Translations under genes and position numbers: made by a program
Notes under the pieces: generated by a model
Told to the model about the DNA's origin: nothing
The model's input: the letters and a program-made list of their open reading frames with translations, nothing else
Databases searched by the model: none
NCBI RefSeq assembly: GCF_024138145.1
Contig: NZ_CP099997.1
Coordinates: 2,542,001-2,606,000 of the forward strand
Length of the DNA: 64,000 bases
Direction of reading: 5' to 3'
Source: Natronosalvus halobius
Lineage (GTDB): Archaea; Halobacteriota; Halobacteria; Halobacteriales; Natrialbaceae
Shown: positions 15,871-25,177 of the stretch, piece by piece
Numbering within the stretch: the first letter of the stretch is position 1
How the letters are laid out: each line of letters opens with the position of its first letter

Positions 15871-17456
15871 GCGCCATCGGGTCGATTAAAGCGAACTGGC
15901 GCGTCCTGCTCCTGGTCGTCTTCCTCACCGTCGCCCTCGTCGCGCTGTTCATCCCCGGTGGCGTCATCGGCGGCGAGGAGACGTACGCGACCAACGACAG
16001 CTCCAGGAGCATGCACAACCTCGAGTTCGGACTCGGTCTCGACGGCGGGACGAAGATCAGCGCCCCGGTCACGGGGCTGACGGTCGAGGAAGTGAGCGTC
16101 GACGCTGAAGGGAACCAACTGGACCGACGCGGCCAGGAGATCCAGGCCACGGTCTCGGAGGAACTCGACCTCGAGACCGGCGACGCTCTCGTCCGGACGG
16201 ACCACCAGAACGGCGAGGTCAGCGTCGAGGTGTTCACCGAGAACGTCACCGAAGCGGAGTTCGCCGGGGCGCTCCAGGAAGCCGGCCTCGACGTCACCGA
16301 AGAGGACGTCAGGCAAGGCGTCACCCAGGCCACCCGCGACGACATCCAGATGACGATCGAGTCGCGAATCAACGAGGCCGGCCTCTCGGGCAGTCAGGTC
16401 TCCCAGGCCGAGATGGGCGGCACCTACTACATCGTGACCGAAGCGCCCGCGATGACCAACGAGGAACTGCGGGCGCTGCTCGAGGACCGCGGGATCGTCG
16501 AGATCGTCATGCACTACCCCGATGGCGAGGGCGGCCAGCAAAACGAGACGGCGCTCGTCCAGCAGGACTTCGGGAACATCGGAACGGCCTCCTACAACGG
16601 CGAGGAAGGGTACGACTACGTCCCCGTCTCGGTCAACCCCGGTCCCGCCGAGGAGTACCAACAGCGGATGGTCGAGACCGGCTTCACCCAGAATCCCAGC
16701 AGTTGTAGCTACGGAAACCCCGAGGCCGAAGGATCGAACTACTGTCTGCTCACGATGGTCGACGGCGAGGTCGTCGACGCACACAGCCTCTCCCCGGGGC
16801 TCGCCGCAGACATGGAGAGTGGCCAGTGGGCAAACGGTGGCCAGTTCCAGATGATCACGCCCAGCCAGCAGGAGGCCCAGACGCTTTCGATCAACCTCCG
16901 CGCCGGCGAACTGCGCGCGCCGCTCGACTTCGACCGGGCTCAGACCTACATGATCAGCCCCGCGCTGGCCGACCAGTTCAAGAACTACTCGCTGCTGATC
17001 GGGATCCTGGCCGTGCTCACCGTCAGCGGCGTCGTCTACCTGCGCTACGGCGACCGGCGCGTCGCTCTCCCGATGATCGTCACCGCCCTCTCGGAGGTCG
17101 TCATCCTCCTCGGGTTCGCCGCCCTCCTGCGGATGCCACTCGATCTCTCGCACGTCGCCGGGTTCATCGCCGTCGTCGGGACAGGGGTGGACGACCTGAT
17201 CATCATCGCCGACGAGGTGTTAGACGAGGGCGACGTCAACTCGAGACGCGTCTTCGAGTCCCGGTTCCGGAAGGCGTTCTGGGTCATCGGCGCTGCGGCA
17301 GCGACGACGATCGTCGCCATGTCACCGCTGGCCGTGCTCAGCCTGGGCGACCTCCGTGGGTTTGCCATCATCACGATCCTGGGCGTTCTTATCGGGGTCC
17401 TGATCACGCGACCGGCCTACGGGGACATTCTGCGCCGGTTACTGACCGACAAGTAG
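15867..17456 (+). CDS. secD: Protein translocase subunit SecD
   Basis: 529 residues. TM1 lies near residues 11-32. The signature LGLDGGTKISAPV follows, then a long extracellular P1 region (about 60-370) and a bundle of five C-terminal helices with VAGFIAVVGTGVDDLIIIADEVLDEG and AAATTIVAMSPLAVLSLGDLRGFAI. It forms a membrane complex with SecF. Start ATG at 15867 overlaps the secF stop by 4 nt. Two cysteines (SSCSYGNPEAEGSNYC) in the external loop could form a disulfide. Confidence 0.96.
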   Translation: MSAIGSIKANWRVLLLVVFLTVALVALFIPGGVIGGEETYATNDSSRSMHNLEFGLGLDGGTKISAPVTGLTVEEVSVDAEGNQLDRRGQEIQATVSEELDLETGDALVRTDHQNGEVSVEVFTENVTEAEFAGALQEAGLDVTEEDVRQGVTQATRDDIQMTIESRINEAGLSGSQVSQAEMGGTYYIVTEAPAMTNEELRALLEDRGIVEIVMHYPDGEGGQQNETALVQQDFGNIGTASYNGEEGYDYVPVSVNPGPAEEYQQRMVETGFTQNPSSCSYGNPEAEGSNYCLLTMVDGEVVDAHSLSPGLAADMESGQWANGGQFQMITPSQQEAQTLSINLRAGELRAPLDFDRAQTYMISPALADQFKNYSLLIGILAVLTVSGVVYLRYGDRRVALPMIVTALSEVVILLGFAALLRMPLDLSHVAGFIAVVGTGVDDLIIIADEVLDEGDVNSRRVFESRFRKAFWVIGAAAATTIVAMSPLAVLSLGDLRGFAIITILGVLIGVLITRPAYGDILRRLLTDK

Positions 17457-17665
17457 CTCGTCGTTTTCACGTATTCCCGATAGTCGTCTCGAGGGCTGTA
17501 ACCAATACCGAACGCTCAGGTCGGCTCTGGTGAAGAAGACTAATTCGGGCTGAGTCCGCGCTGCATACGCGGATAGAGGAACACTGTGTTCGGCACAGCT
17601 AACTCTTCAGGAAGACAGAACCGGCGCCTGCGTGCAGTCGCGTTTGACTGTTGGATTGGTTCCGG

Positions 17666-20600
17666 CTATCCGCTCACACCTGTATCCCGTCGCTCGCCAG
17701 CCGTTACTGGCAGCGTAAACGAGAACGTCGCTCCCTCGTCCGGTTCTGACTCGACCCAGATCTCCCCGCCGTGGCGCTCGACGATCCGCTCACACAGTGC
17801 GAGTCCGATGCCGGTCCCGTCGTACTCCCCGTGGGTGTGAAGCCGCTGGAACACCTCGAAGATGCAGTCCTGATTGTCAGTATCGATGCCGATACCCTCG
17901 TCGCGGACCGACACGATCCACTCGGATCGATCGCGTTTGGCCGAGACGTGGATCTGGGGCTTCTCGTCGCCGCTGTAAGTGATCGCGTTCTCCAGCAGGT
18001 TCTGGAACACCTGGCGGAGCTGGCTGGCATCACCGCTGACGCGAGGAAGGTCGTCGACGGTGACCTCGGCGTCGCTCTCCGCGATCTGGATCCGAAGATC
18101 CGCCAGTACGTCGTCGAACACGGTATCGAGGTCGATTAGTTCCAGCGGATCGCCTTGCGTCTCGACACGCGAATAGGCGAGCAACCCGTCGATCATCTCG
18201 CGCATGCGGTCGGCCCCATCCACCGCGAACTCGAGGAACTCCTCGCCGTCCTCGTCGAGCGCGTTCTCGTACCGTCGTTCGAGCAGCTGAAGGTACGTCG
18301 AGACCATCCGGAGTGGCTCCTGCAGGTCGTGGGAAGCGGCGTAGGCGAACTGCTCGAGCCGTTCGTTCGACGCTTCGAGTCGCTCGATCACCTCTTCTAA
18401 CCGTTGCTCGCGCTGTTTGCGTTCAGTAATATCCTGAGCCGCTCCGCGGAGCGAGGCGGCCTTATTATCGACGATCTCCGGAACACCCTGCAGCCGCAGC
18501 CACCGTATGTCGCCGCTGTTCGTACGAATCCGTGCCTCCACGTCGAAGGGGTCGCCCGAGTCGAGCGCGTTCTCGACGGCGTCCTCGACGATCCCCTGGT
18601 CGTCCTCGTGGTACATGTCGAGGGCATTCTCCAGCGGCGGTTCCTCCTCGGCATCCACTTCCAGAAGCTCGAAGATGTGATCGGTCCAGAACACGTCCTT
18701 CGTTTCCGGGTCGATCTCCCAGCCGCCGACGTCCGCGATGCGTTCGGTTTTCTCGAGTAAGTCGAGCGTCCGTTCGAGTTCACGTTCGCGCTCGATCTGT
18801 TCGGTAACGTCGCGCGTCAATGCAAGCTGGGATGTCGTCCCGTCGGGGCGATGCAGCGGCACCGCGTGCGTTTCCATGTGCCGGCGCGTGCCGTCTAGCC
18901 CGACGATGTCGAACTCCAGGACGCCTCGCTCGCCCCGACAGATCCGCTCGTTGAACTCGCGGAACGTTTCGCGGTGTTCGGGGGCGATCAGCCCGTAGAC
19001 GGATTCGCCGATCACCGCCGATTCCGAGTCGGCCCCCACCATGTCGAGCCCGGCGGAGTTCATCTGGAGCAGAGTGCCGTCGTCGGCAACGGTCTTGATG
19101 CACTCGGGCGCGGTCTCGACGAGCGCACTCAGGTGCTCTGTGCGCTCGCGCAGTTCCTGCTCGCGGTGGCGGCGCTCGAGTTCGTATTGCACCCACTGAC
19201 CCATCAGGTGCTGAAACGTCCGTTCGGCCTCCGAAAACGCTTCCGCTCTCGGTTCGGTCGAAACAAACCAGAACGTCCGGTTACTGTCGTCCTCGAATTC
19301 GAGGTACGTTCCAAGGTACGTCCGCACGCCGAACGTGTCGTAGCACAGCTTGCCTTCGAACCCGTCGGTCGTCGGTGCGGTAATCGCACAGGTACCCCCC
19401 TCGTCCGCAGGCACACGGCAGTACGTTTCGGAGAGAAGACACGATTCGCCCGGAACGAGGTGTTCGTGCTCCCCGTTCGTGATCTCCACCTCGAAGTGAT
19501 CAGTGTCCGGTTCAGCGACGGCGATACCACCGAGTTCCATATCGAACCGTTCACAGCCGAGGTCGAGCAAGTCCTGGAGTTTCTCCTCGAACGTCCGATC
19601 GGGATCGGAGGTAATCTCGTACAATTGCCGTTGGGCCCGTTCCCACTTCCTGCGCTCGCTATTGTCGCGGACCACCGCGAGCAGGACTGGCCGGCCGTGA
19701 TGCTCCATTCGAGACGCAGAGATCTCGGCCGGAATCTGGCCCCGGTCGCTGGTGTGACAGGTGAGTTCATCAGTCCACCCAGTGCCGTCTTCGAACACCC
19801 CCTCGACGAATTCCCGGAACGCGTCGAGTTCGTTGGGGTGTATGTCGGAGGGAGCGAGGGCCATCAATTCGTCGTGCGTATAGCCGAGCATCTCGGTTGC
19901 GGCCCGGTTCGCGTCGACGATCTCGTCCGCTTCGGGGTCGACGATGAGGATGCCGTCGTGACTGCTCTCGAAAATGCGCTCCAGGTACTCTTGTCGTTCC
20001 GTTAACGCCGTCTTCACCTCCGTCCGCTCTTGCAGCGTCTGCAGCATGCGATCGACCTTCGTCTCCACCTTCTCGGAGCCGAAGAACTTCTCGGGTGGTG
20101 TGTAGTAGAAGTTCTGTGAGACGGTGCTGTTAGAGACGATGTGTGGGTGCGTCTTGATAACGTCGTGGATAACTGACGCCGGGAACCGCTCCCGGTTGTA
20201 CTGGCACATGACGGCGTAGTCTTCGTCCTGGTAGAGGGGGTTGAGCACGGCCTCGTACTCGACCAGTTCGTCGGTACTCGTGTCTCCCTCCAGTGCCCAC
20301 GTCATCTCGGCGGCCGCTCTGAGTCCCGTGTACCCATCCTCGTCTTTCGCCTGTTCGAGCGACTCCTCCCAGAATTCCAGCATGGTGGTCCTGTCGAACT
20401 CGCCGTTTCGGCGGTAGGTATCCGCTGGTGTGAGGACGGAGAGTGCACCCGATTCGAGGGCGGTGTTCACGTCGATACCGTGATCCCGCATCGCCTCCAC
20501 GACTGCTTCCCTGGAGTTGTCGTCGGCGACGTACAGACACTGTTCGCCGCGTTCGAGCCCTTCGCAGATGAACGGAATTGCAGATGCAAATTGGTCTTCA

Positions 20601-20758
20601 CGGCGCTCGTAGATCAGTGCAAAATGGTCGTTCGAGTGGTCGTGGGTGTCCTGGGGCTCGATCGACTCCCGAAGCTCCGAGTGTTGATGCAGCGCTCCCA
20701 ACCCGCCCTCGCGGTCCGGTCCTCGCTGTCGCGTACCGCGCTCGACCTGGTTACTCAC
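17666..20758 (-). CDS. Hybrid-input sensor histidine kinase (MEDS-PAS-GAF-PAS-PAS-HisKA-HATPase)
   Basis: 1030 residues, no membrane segment, so cytosolic. Order of domains: MEDS sensor (about 38-200, HFALIYERREDQFASAIPFICEGL), PAS (about 260-385), GAF (about 395-545, with several Cys), PAS (about 550-670), PAS (about 675-795), HisKA with the phospho-acceptor His810 in ASHDLQEPLRMV, then HATPase with Asn924 (NLLENA) and the G1 box DEGIGID at 953-959. MEDS domains are found in archaeal and bacterial sensors of C1 or hydrocarbon-related signals; the ligand here is unknown. No receiver domain or response regulator is adjacent. The GTG start at 20758 is supported by a TAATAATC box about 25 nt upstream. 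Confidence 0.93.
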   Translation of the reverse strand: MSNQVERGTRQRGPDREGGLGALHQHSELRESIEPQDTHDHSNDHFALIYERREDQFASAIPFICEGLERGEQCLYVADDNSREAVVEAMRDHGIDVNTALESGALSVLTPADTYRRNGEFDRTTMLEFWEESLEQAKDEDGYTGLRAAAEMTWALEGDTSTDELVEYEAVLNPLYQDEDYAVMCQYNRERFPASVIHDVIKTHPHIVSNSTVSQNFYYTPPEKFFGSEKVETKVDRMLQTLQERTEVKTALTERQEYLERIFESSHDGILIVDPEADEIVDANRAATEMLGYTHDELMALAPSDIHPNELDAFREFVEGVFEDGTGWTDELTCHTSDRGQIPAEISASRMEHHGRPVLLAVVRDNSERRKWERAQRQLYEITSDPDRTFEEKLQDLLDLGCERFDMELGGIAVAEPDTDHFEVEITNGEHEHLVPGESCLLSETYCRVPADEGGTCAITAPTTDGFEGKLCYDTFGVRTYLGTYLEFEDDSNRTFWFVSTEPRAEAFSEAERTFQHLMGQWVQYELERRHREQELRERTEHLSALVETAPECIKTVADDGTLLQMNSAGLDMVGADSESAVIGESVYGLIAPEHRETFREFNERICRGERGVLEFDIVGLDGTRRHMETHAVPLHRPDGTTSQLALTRDVTEQIERERELERTLDLLEKTERIADVGGWEIDPETKDVFWTDHIFELLEVDAEEEPPLENALDMYHEDDQGIVEDAVENALDSGDPFDVEARIRTNSGDIRWLRLQGVPEIVDNKAASLRGAAQDITERKQREQRLEEVIERLEASNERLEQFAYAASHDLQEPLRMVSTYLQLLERRYENALDEDGEEFLEFAVDGADRMREMIDGLLAYSRVETQGDPLELIDLDTVFDDVLADLRIQIAESDAEVTVDDLPRVSGDASQLRQVFQNLLENAITYSGDEKPQIHVSAKRDRSEWIVSVRDEGIGIDTDNQDCIFEVFQRLHTHGEYDGTGIGLALCERIVERHGGEIWVESEPDEGATFSFTLPVTAGERRDTGVSG

Positions 20759-20778
20759 TAAATCAGATTATTCACGGA

Positions 20779-20786
20779 GATTATTA
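20779..20786 (-). promoter_or_regulatory. TATA-like box of the sensor kinase gene
   Basis: TAATAATC on the minus strand, centred about 24-25 nt before the GTG at 20758. It supports the GTG as the true, leaderless start. Confidence 0.5.
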
Positions 20787-20852
20787 ACTCTGGTCCCCAA
20801 TTAGGCCGGTGATCCATCGGCCATCTGCTACTGATTTTAGCGAATGCTAGCG

Positions 20853-20981
20853 TCACCCAGAGCGCCGACACCGAGGACACACCTCCACGAATCCGTTCTC
20901 GTCACCGTGAGTTCGACGGTAATCGATCGAGACCGGGCGACCGCAGCGCAGACAGGTACTCGACTCCGGCGTGAAGTCCAT
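20853..20981 (-). CDS. 42-residue double-CxxC zinc-ribbon protein
   Basis: The frame from an ATG at 20981 to a TGA at 20853 encodes 42 residues: MDFTPESSTCLRCGRPVS, a linker, then EVCPRCRRSG. The two knuckles CLRCG and CPRC are about 20 residues apart, a classic small zinc ribbon. Haloarchaea encode many such micro-proteins. The gene is between the sensor kinase and rimI, both also minus-strand. Its size is below common ORF cut-offs, so it is easily missed. The role is unknown; a regulatory or protein-protein role is likely for this class. Confidence 0.75.
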   Translation of the reverse strand: MDFTPESSTCLRCGRPVSIDYRRTHGDENGFVEVCPRCRRSG

Positions 20982-21090
20982 ACTCGAGGCTCCGTGGAGC
21001 GTGAGAATAGCGGCTGTGGGTGCCTATGCAAGGTTTCCTCGGTTCGCGAGCGTCACGTGTTCACGGGGTGTCGCGAGTATCGCAAACGGA

Positions 21091-21573
21091 TCACGACAGC
21101 TCGCGAACCATCACGATGGCGTCCTCGCCGTCCTCGTAGTACCGCGGCACCCGCCGGAGCGGGTCGAAGCCGAACCGATCGTAGAGGCGTTTCGCCCCGT
21201 CGTTCGATTCCCGGACCTCGAGTTTCGCCGAGTGAGCGCCCTGGCTCGCGAGAACGGCGAGGGATCGACCCAGCAGCGCCGAGCCGATACCCGAGCCGCG
21301 CCAATCGGAGTGGACGGCGACGTCCTTGATGTGGCCGATGTCGCGGCCGTAGTTCGGCGTCACGTCCGAAACGACGTACCCAGCGACCCGCCCGTCGTCG
21401 GTTTCGGCGACCAGAAACCCGGGCTCGCCCAAGAACTGGGTGAACGCGTCGTAGGGCCACGGCTGGGGGAACGACGTGTTCTCGATCCGCACGACGGCGA
21501 GGAGGTCGGCGCGCTCTGCCTGGCGAATCGTCACGCCGTCTCGAGTCCGCGTCGACTCGGTCGGGGTCGTCAC
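21091..21573 (-). CDS. rimI: Ribosomal-protein-alanine N-acetyltransferase-type GNAT (RimI-like)
   Basis: 160 residues. The GNAT core is clear: IRQAERADLLAVVRIENTSFPQPWPYDAF, FLVAETDDGRVAGYVVSDV, IKDVAVHSDWRGSGIGSALL (acetyl-CoA loop RGSGIG) and LEVRESNDGAKRLYDRFGF. The NTSFPQPW segment is typical of RimI/Ard1-type N-terminal acetylases. In archaea these acetylate protein N-termini broadly. Monocistronic or downstream of the zinc ribbon. Confidence 0.88.
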   Translation of the reverse strand: MTTPTESTRTRDGVTIRQAERADLLAVVRIENTSFPQPWPYDAFTQFLGEPGFLVAETDDGRVAGYVVSDVTPNYGRDIGHIKDVAVHSDWRGSGIGSALLGRSLAVLASQGAHSAKLEVRESNDGAKRLYDRFGFDPLRRVPRYYEDGEDAIVMVRELS

Positions 21574-21676
21574 AGGAGGGAGTATCGACGTGGGGGTAAA
21601 AGAAGTACGCGACCGTTTACCTCGTTCGTCGAGTGTGGATTTCGGTTCGAAGTCGGCGTTTCAGCTGAATGCCGTC

Positions 21677-22168
21677 TCAGGCCGGGATCGCCCCCAGATC
21701 GAACTCCTCGGTGAGCGTCTTCAACTCCTCGAGGGCGTCCTGTTCCTCACGAAGGTTCTCCTCGAGCAGGTCGGCCGCGTCGCCTAAGTCCATCTGGGCC
21801 GCCAGCGGGATCAGGTTGCCGTAAGCCGCGATCTCGTAGTGTTCGGTCTTCTCGGCGGCCGCCATGTTGTGGTAGTCGAGGACGTCCTGGTTGGGGTCGG
21901 TCTCGAGGAACTCCTCGTACTCCTCGATTAGCCCCTCGATGCCTTCGCACTCTTCCTTTTCAGGCGGCTCGCCGAACGCGTCGAACACCTCCTCGAGGCG
22001 GTCGATGTGCGTCTGGGTCTCCTCGCGGTGTTCGACGAAGGCGTTCGCGATTTCCTCACGCTCGGTGTGTTCCTCGAGGTCTTCCAGCGCGTCGAGTAGC
22101 TGGTGCTCGGCGTGGTAGATGTCCTCGAGTCCGTGCTCGAACAGGTCGTGGATCGTTTCGGTGCTCAT
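21677..22168 (-). CDS. DUF892/YciE-like ferritin-fold protein
   Basis: 163 residues, strongly acidic and all helical. Paired ExxH-type motifs (GLEDIYHAEHQLLDALEDLEEHT and EHREETQTHIDRLEEVF, then MAAAEKTEHYEIAAYG and REEQDALEEL) fit the DUF892 four-helix bundle with a di-iron-type site. Bacterial relatives (YciE/YciF) are stress-induced. The start at 22168 gives MSTETIHDLFEHGL; the open frame upstream is non-conserved. No TATA box is obvious. Confidence 0.88.
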   Translation of the reverse strand: MSTETIHDLFEHGLEDIYHAEHQLLDALEDLEEHTEREEIANAFVEHREETQTHIDRLEEVFDAFGEPPEKEECEGIEGLIEEYEEFLETDPNQDVLDYHNMAAAEKTEHYEIAAYGNLIPLAAQMDLGDAADLLEENLREEQDALEELKTLTEEFDLGAIPA

Positions 22169-22232
22169 GGAACCACCGATTCGGACTCCGCCAAGCACGA
22201 CCAAACCTCGTCAGCCTGCGATGGCAGGCGGG

Positions 22233-22586
22233 TTACTCGGATGCTGATTCAGAATCCGAATCCGCAGTCGAGGTCGAACTCGAGTCTGCTTCCGAGCCCG
22301 TATCCGCATCCGCGGCTTCCTCGACGCGACCGGCATGTTTCTCGAGATCAGCCGCCAGCGCCCGTGCCTGATCTGGTGTCAAACGAACTTCCTCCATGTG
22401 CGCCGGCAAGTGGTCTTCCATCATGTTGTCCAGTTCGAGTTGCAGTTTGACGTGGTCGGGTTGTGTCCGGGCAGCAGTCGCATCCACCACCGCATCCTGT
22501 TCGTCCTGGAAGTCGTGTCCCGTCACGACCGCGTCGGCGAGGTCCAGCGTCGTGTACGCGGTAACGCGCATCAGTCGGTCGACCAT
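22233..22586 (-). CDS. DUF6360-like protein
   Basis: 117 residues: MVDRLMRVTAYTTLDLADAVVTGHDFQDEQDAVVDATA (first part), then VKLQLELDNMMEDHLPAHMEEVRLTPDQARALAADLEKHA, then a Ser/Asp/Glu tail encoded by TCCGAA-like hexamers. It matches the haloarchaeal DUF6360 family as I recall it. Start 22586 is only 4 nt downstream of the reductase stop at 22591, so it is the distal gene of that operon. Confidence 0.75.
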   Translation of the reverse strand: MVDRLMRVTAYTTLDLADAVVTGHDFQDEQDAVVDATAARTQPDHVKLQLELDNMMEDHLPAHMEEVRLTPDQARALAADLEKHAGRVEEAADADTGSEADSSSTSTADSDSESASE

Positions 22587-22590
22587 CGGT

Positions 22591-24372
22591 TCAGTCGTCG
22601 GACGGTATCGGCGACCCGTCGGGCGTCGCCGGGGCCGGGCTCTCGTCCAGGGCGTCCTGATCGGCGTAGGGGTACCAGGTCCGCTTGGTGTTGTGCATGT
22701 ACGGATCCTCGTAGTCGGTCTCCTCGGGTTCGATGAGGTCCGCCAGTTCGTCGTCGTCACGCGCGGCGACGAACTCGCGGAAGCTCTCTCCGCCCTCCCG
22801 GGCATCAGCGAAGTTTTCGAGCAGGTTCGCGATCGCTCCCGGCACTTCGTCAACGGGGACCCGCTCGCCGACCCAGGAGGCGAACTGCGGGTTCTCGCCG
22901 AGGCCGCCACCAAGGCCGATGTCGAGCGCCTCGACCGGCTCGCCGTCCTTTCGGGTCTTCATCCCCCGCAGGGAGACGTCGGCGATCTGGGGCTGGGCGC
23001 ACGATGCGGTACACCCCGAGAGGTGGATGTGGAAGTCGTCGACGCCCTCCGGCAGGTCGACGTTCTCGACCAGCCAGCGCGAGAAGCGAACCTGCCGGTT
23101 CTTCGTCTCGACGATCGAGAGCGAACAGAACTCGGTGCCGGTGCAGGCGATCGAGCCGCGCTGGAACGGGTGCGGGTCGGGGCTGTAGGTCTCGAGCAGG
23201 GGCTCCGCGAGCAGGTCGTCCAGGTTCTCGTCGGGGACGTCCGTGAAGACGACGTTCTGGCGCTGGGTGAGACGAACCTCGCCGGAACCGTACTCGTCGG
23301 CGATGTCGGCCAGTTCGAGGGCATCGTCGGCGCCGATCCGACCGACGAGGACGTTCAGCCCGACGTACGAATTGCCGTCCGGTTGGTCGTGGACGCCGAC
23401 GTGGTCGTGCTTGCCAGTGGCCCCGCCAGCGTTGTAGGAGTACGACGAACGCAGGTCCTCGCCCGCGGTCTCGAGGTCGAAGTCGACGTACTCGTCCTGG
23501 AGCACGTCGCGAACCTTCTCGGGCCCCCACTCGTCGACGAGGAACTTCATCCGAGCGGCGTAGCGGTTCTCGCGGTTGCCGTAGTCCCGGAACAGCCCGG
23601 AGATGCCGCCGGCGACCTCGACGGCCTGCTCGGGCGTGACGAAGACGTCGATCCCGCGGGCAAAGCGGGGCTCGTTGCGAGCCAGACCGCCGCCGACGCG
23701 GACGTTGTACCCCGTGACCTGCTCGCCGTCGATCTCCTTTTCGGCGGGTTCGAACGCGAGGTCGTTGATGTCGCCCTGACCACAGCCCTCGTCACAGCCG
23801 GTTACCGCCACCTTCCACTTCCGGGGGAGATTCGAGTGCGCCTCGTTTCGCTTGAACGTGTCGTGAAGCTCGTCGGCCAGCGCACCGGCGTCGACGTGTT
23901 CGTGCTCGTCTTTCCCCGCGACCGGACAGCCGACGATGTTCCGCCAGGAGTCGCCACAGGCCTGCACCGCCGAGAGGCCGACGTCCTCGAGCCGGTCGAA
24001 GATGTCGGGGACGTCCTCGAGGTTGATCCAGTGAAGTTGGATCGCCTGGCGGGTCGTCACGTCGAGCCAGCCGTTGCCGAATTCCGGATTGGTGGCGGGG
24101 CCGTTCGAGTACTCTTTCGCGAGTTCGGCCAGGACACGAAACTGTCCCGGCTCGAGGACCCCGCTCGGCGGACCGACCCGGAGCATGAAATAGGACTCCT
24201 GGCCGGCGCGCTGGTGGTACAGTCCGTACCACTTGAAGCGCTCGAACCAGGCGTCGTGTTCGTCCTCGGGAATCGACTCCCACCCCAACGCGGCGAACTC
24301 CTCGATCGCCTCCCTGATGTCGGTCCCGTACAGTTCGTCTTTCCAGTTCTCGACGTCGCTTGGCATCTGCAC
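22591..24372 (-). CDS. Siroheme/4Fe-4S nitrite or sulfite reductase (ferredoxin type)
   Basis: 593 residues with two ferrodoxin-like half-domains and two siroheme-binding halves. The cluster cysteines are C410 and C416 (CTGTEFC), C454 and C458 (CTASC), in the C-x5-C...C-x3-C order that bridges siroheme to the 4Fe-4S cluster. Both half-repeats of the family are present (TTRQAIQLHWINLEDV and LTQRQNVVFTDVPDE). It reduces nitrite to ammonia or sulfite to sulfide with ferredoxin. Haloarchaeal homologues are often called NasD/NirA, but no nitrate reductase or transporter is present here, so the substrate is undecided. The start may be Met1 (24372) or Met3 (24366). It follows the 24412-24786 gene by 39 bp. 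Confidence 0.9.
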   Translation of the reverse strand: MQMPSDVENWKDELYGTDIREAIEEFAALGWESIPEDEHDAWFERFKWYGLYHQRAGQESYFMLRVGPPSGVLEPGQFRVLAELAKEYSNGPATNPEFGNGWLDVTTRQAIQLHWINLEDVPDIFDRLEDVGLSAVQACGDSWRNIVGCPVAGKDEHEHVDAGALADELHDTFKRNEAHSNLPRKWKVAVTGCDEGCGQGDINDLAFEPAEKEIDGEQVTGYNVRVGGGLARNEPRFARGIDVFVTPEQAVEVAGGISGLFRDYGNRENRYAARMKFLVDEWGPEKVRDVLQDEYVDFDLETAGEDLRSSYSYNAGGATGKHDHVGVHDQPDGNSYVGLNVLVGRIGADDALELADIADEYGSGEVRLTQRQNVVFTDVPDENLDDLLAEPLLETYSPDPHPFQRGSIACTGTEFCSLSIVETKNRQVRFSRWLVENVDLPEGVDDFHIHLSGCTASCAQPQIADVSLRGMKTRKDGEPVEALDIGLGGGLGENPQFASWVGERVPVDEVPGAIANLLENFADAREGGESFREFVAARDDDELADLIEPEETDYEDPYMHNTKRTWYPYADQDALDESPAPATPDGSPIPSDD

Positions 24373-24411
24373 CGGGCTACGCGGACTGCCTACAAGGCCC
24401 CAGCCGTGGCG

Positions 24412-24786
24412 TCAGTTCTCCCCGCCTCTCGCCCCTTCCGGCGGTATTTGCCGGGCCGATTCGACTGCCTCGCCGAACGACGGCTCGAGCCTCGCCTGGA
24501 CGGCCGACGCCTCGTACCGTTCGAACTCGCCGTCGACGACCCGGCCGACTGGCAGGCGCTCGACCGAGGAGTGACAGCCGCACTCGAGACACCGGCCGAC
24601 CGCCCCCGCGACCACGCTGGTGCCGTCGACGCCGACGTCCGTGAACCCCTCGAGCAGGACGTACGCCGGTTCGCACCGACAGAATTGGCCGCGAGCGAGG
24701 GTCCAGACGTCGCTCGCGCCGACCGTCCGGGAGTCGTCGACGCTGATCCACGCCCCGTCGTCGAGGGTACGCAACGAAATTGCCAT
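24412..24786 (-). CDS. Unknown protein upstream of the nitrite/sulfite reductase
   Basis: 124 residues: MAISLRTLDDGAWISVDDSRTVGAS, then RGQFCRCEPAYVLLEGF, then GRCLECGCHSSVERLPVGRVVDGEFERYEAS. Five cysteines (CRC and CLECGC) could make a metal site. The start at 24786 is chosen because the upstream frame looks random. Same strand and 39 bp before the reductase, so probably cotranscribed. Family not recognised. Confidence 0.65.
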   Translation of the reverse strand: MAISLRTLDDGAWISVDDSRTVGASDVWTLARGQFCRCEPAYVLLEGFTDVGVDGTSVVAGAVGRCLECGCHSSVERLPVGRVVDGEFERYEASAVQARLEPSFGEAVESARQIPPEGARGGEN

Positions 24787-24970
24787 ACCCTCGCTTCGGG
24801 TGGAAGCCACCTTCGTCCATCGGCCCGTGCAATGCTTCGCCGTTGTCGTGACGGCTGTTTGGGCGGAGATCGCCAGCAGGCGTTGCCATCTTTCGTTTCG
24901 TCCCGTCAGAGATACCAGCAATCGTTACCCGAGAACGGGAGCCGGGGTATCGCTTGCACCCGAAGCCGTG

Positions 24971-24976
24971 CTTAAG
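24971..24976 (+). promoter_or_regulatory. TATA-like box of the 25001 ORF
   Basis: CTTAAG centred about 27 nt before the ATG at 25001, at leaderless spacing. Confidence 0.5.
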
Positions 24977-25000
24977 CGATGGCCGACCATACGGGGGAGT

Positions 25001-25177
25001 ATGCCCGACGATCCGTCACGGCCACACGACCGCCCATCACGCCGCCAGCCCTCCGAACGTAGGGTACGGAGTCGCCAGCACGTCTCCGCCGACGTGGCAC
25101 CTGAATTGCACCGTCCTCCCGTCGAACTCGGCCCGTCGCGGTCTGCTCCGACTGACGATCCGGAGGATACGCGATGA
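25001..25177 (+). CDS. Small hypothetical protein, coupled to the next gene
   Basis: 58 residues, MPDDPSRPHDRPSRRQPS..., Arg/Pro/Ser-rich and unlike the acidic proteins around it. Support comes from context: a TATA-like box about 27 nt upstream and a 4-nt ATGA overlap with the next ORF (25174). The composition is suspicious, so it may be a short leader ORF and not a functional protein. Confidence 0.4.
   Translation: MPDDPSRPHDRPSRRQPSERRVRSRQHVSADVAPELHRPPVELGPSRSAPTDDPEDTR

Noticed and set aside
15813-17153. 446-residue minus-strand frame
   Set aside because: Antisense to secD, which has full family motifs and a coupled start.
22396-24975. 859-residue plus-strand open frame
   Set aside because: Antisense shadow of the nitrite/sulfite reductase. 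In GC-rich genes with G/C third positions, the opposite frame often stays open; the reductase has all cluster cysteines and family motifs, the plus frame has none.
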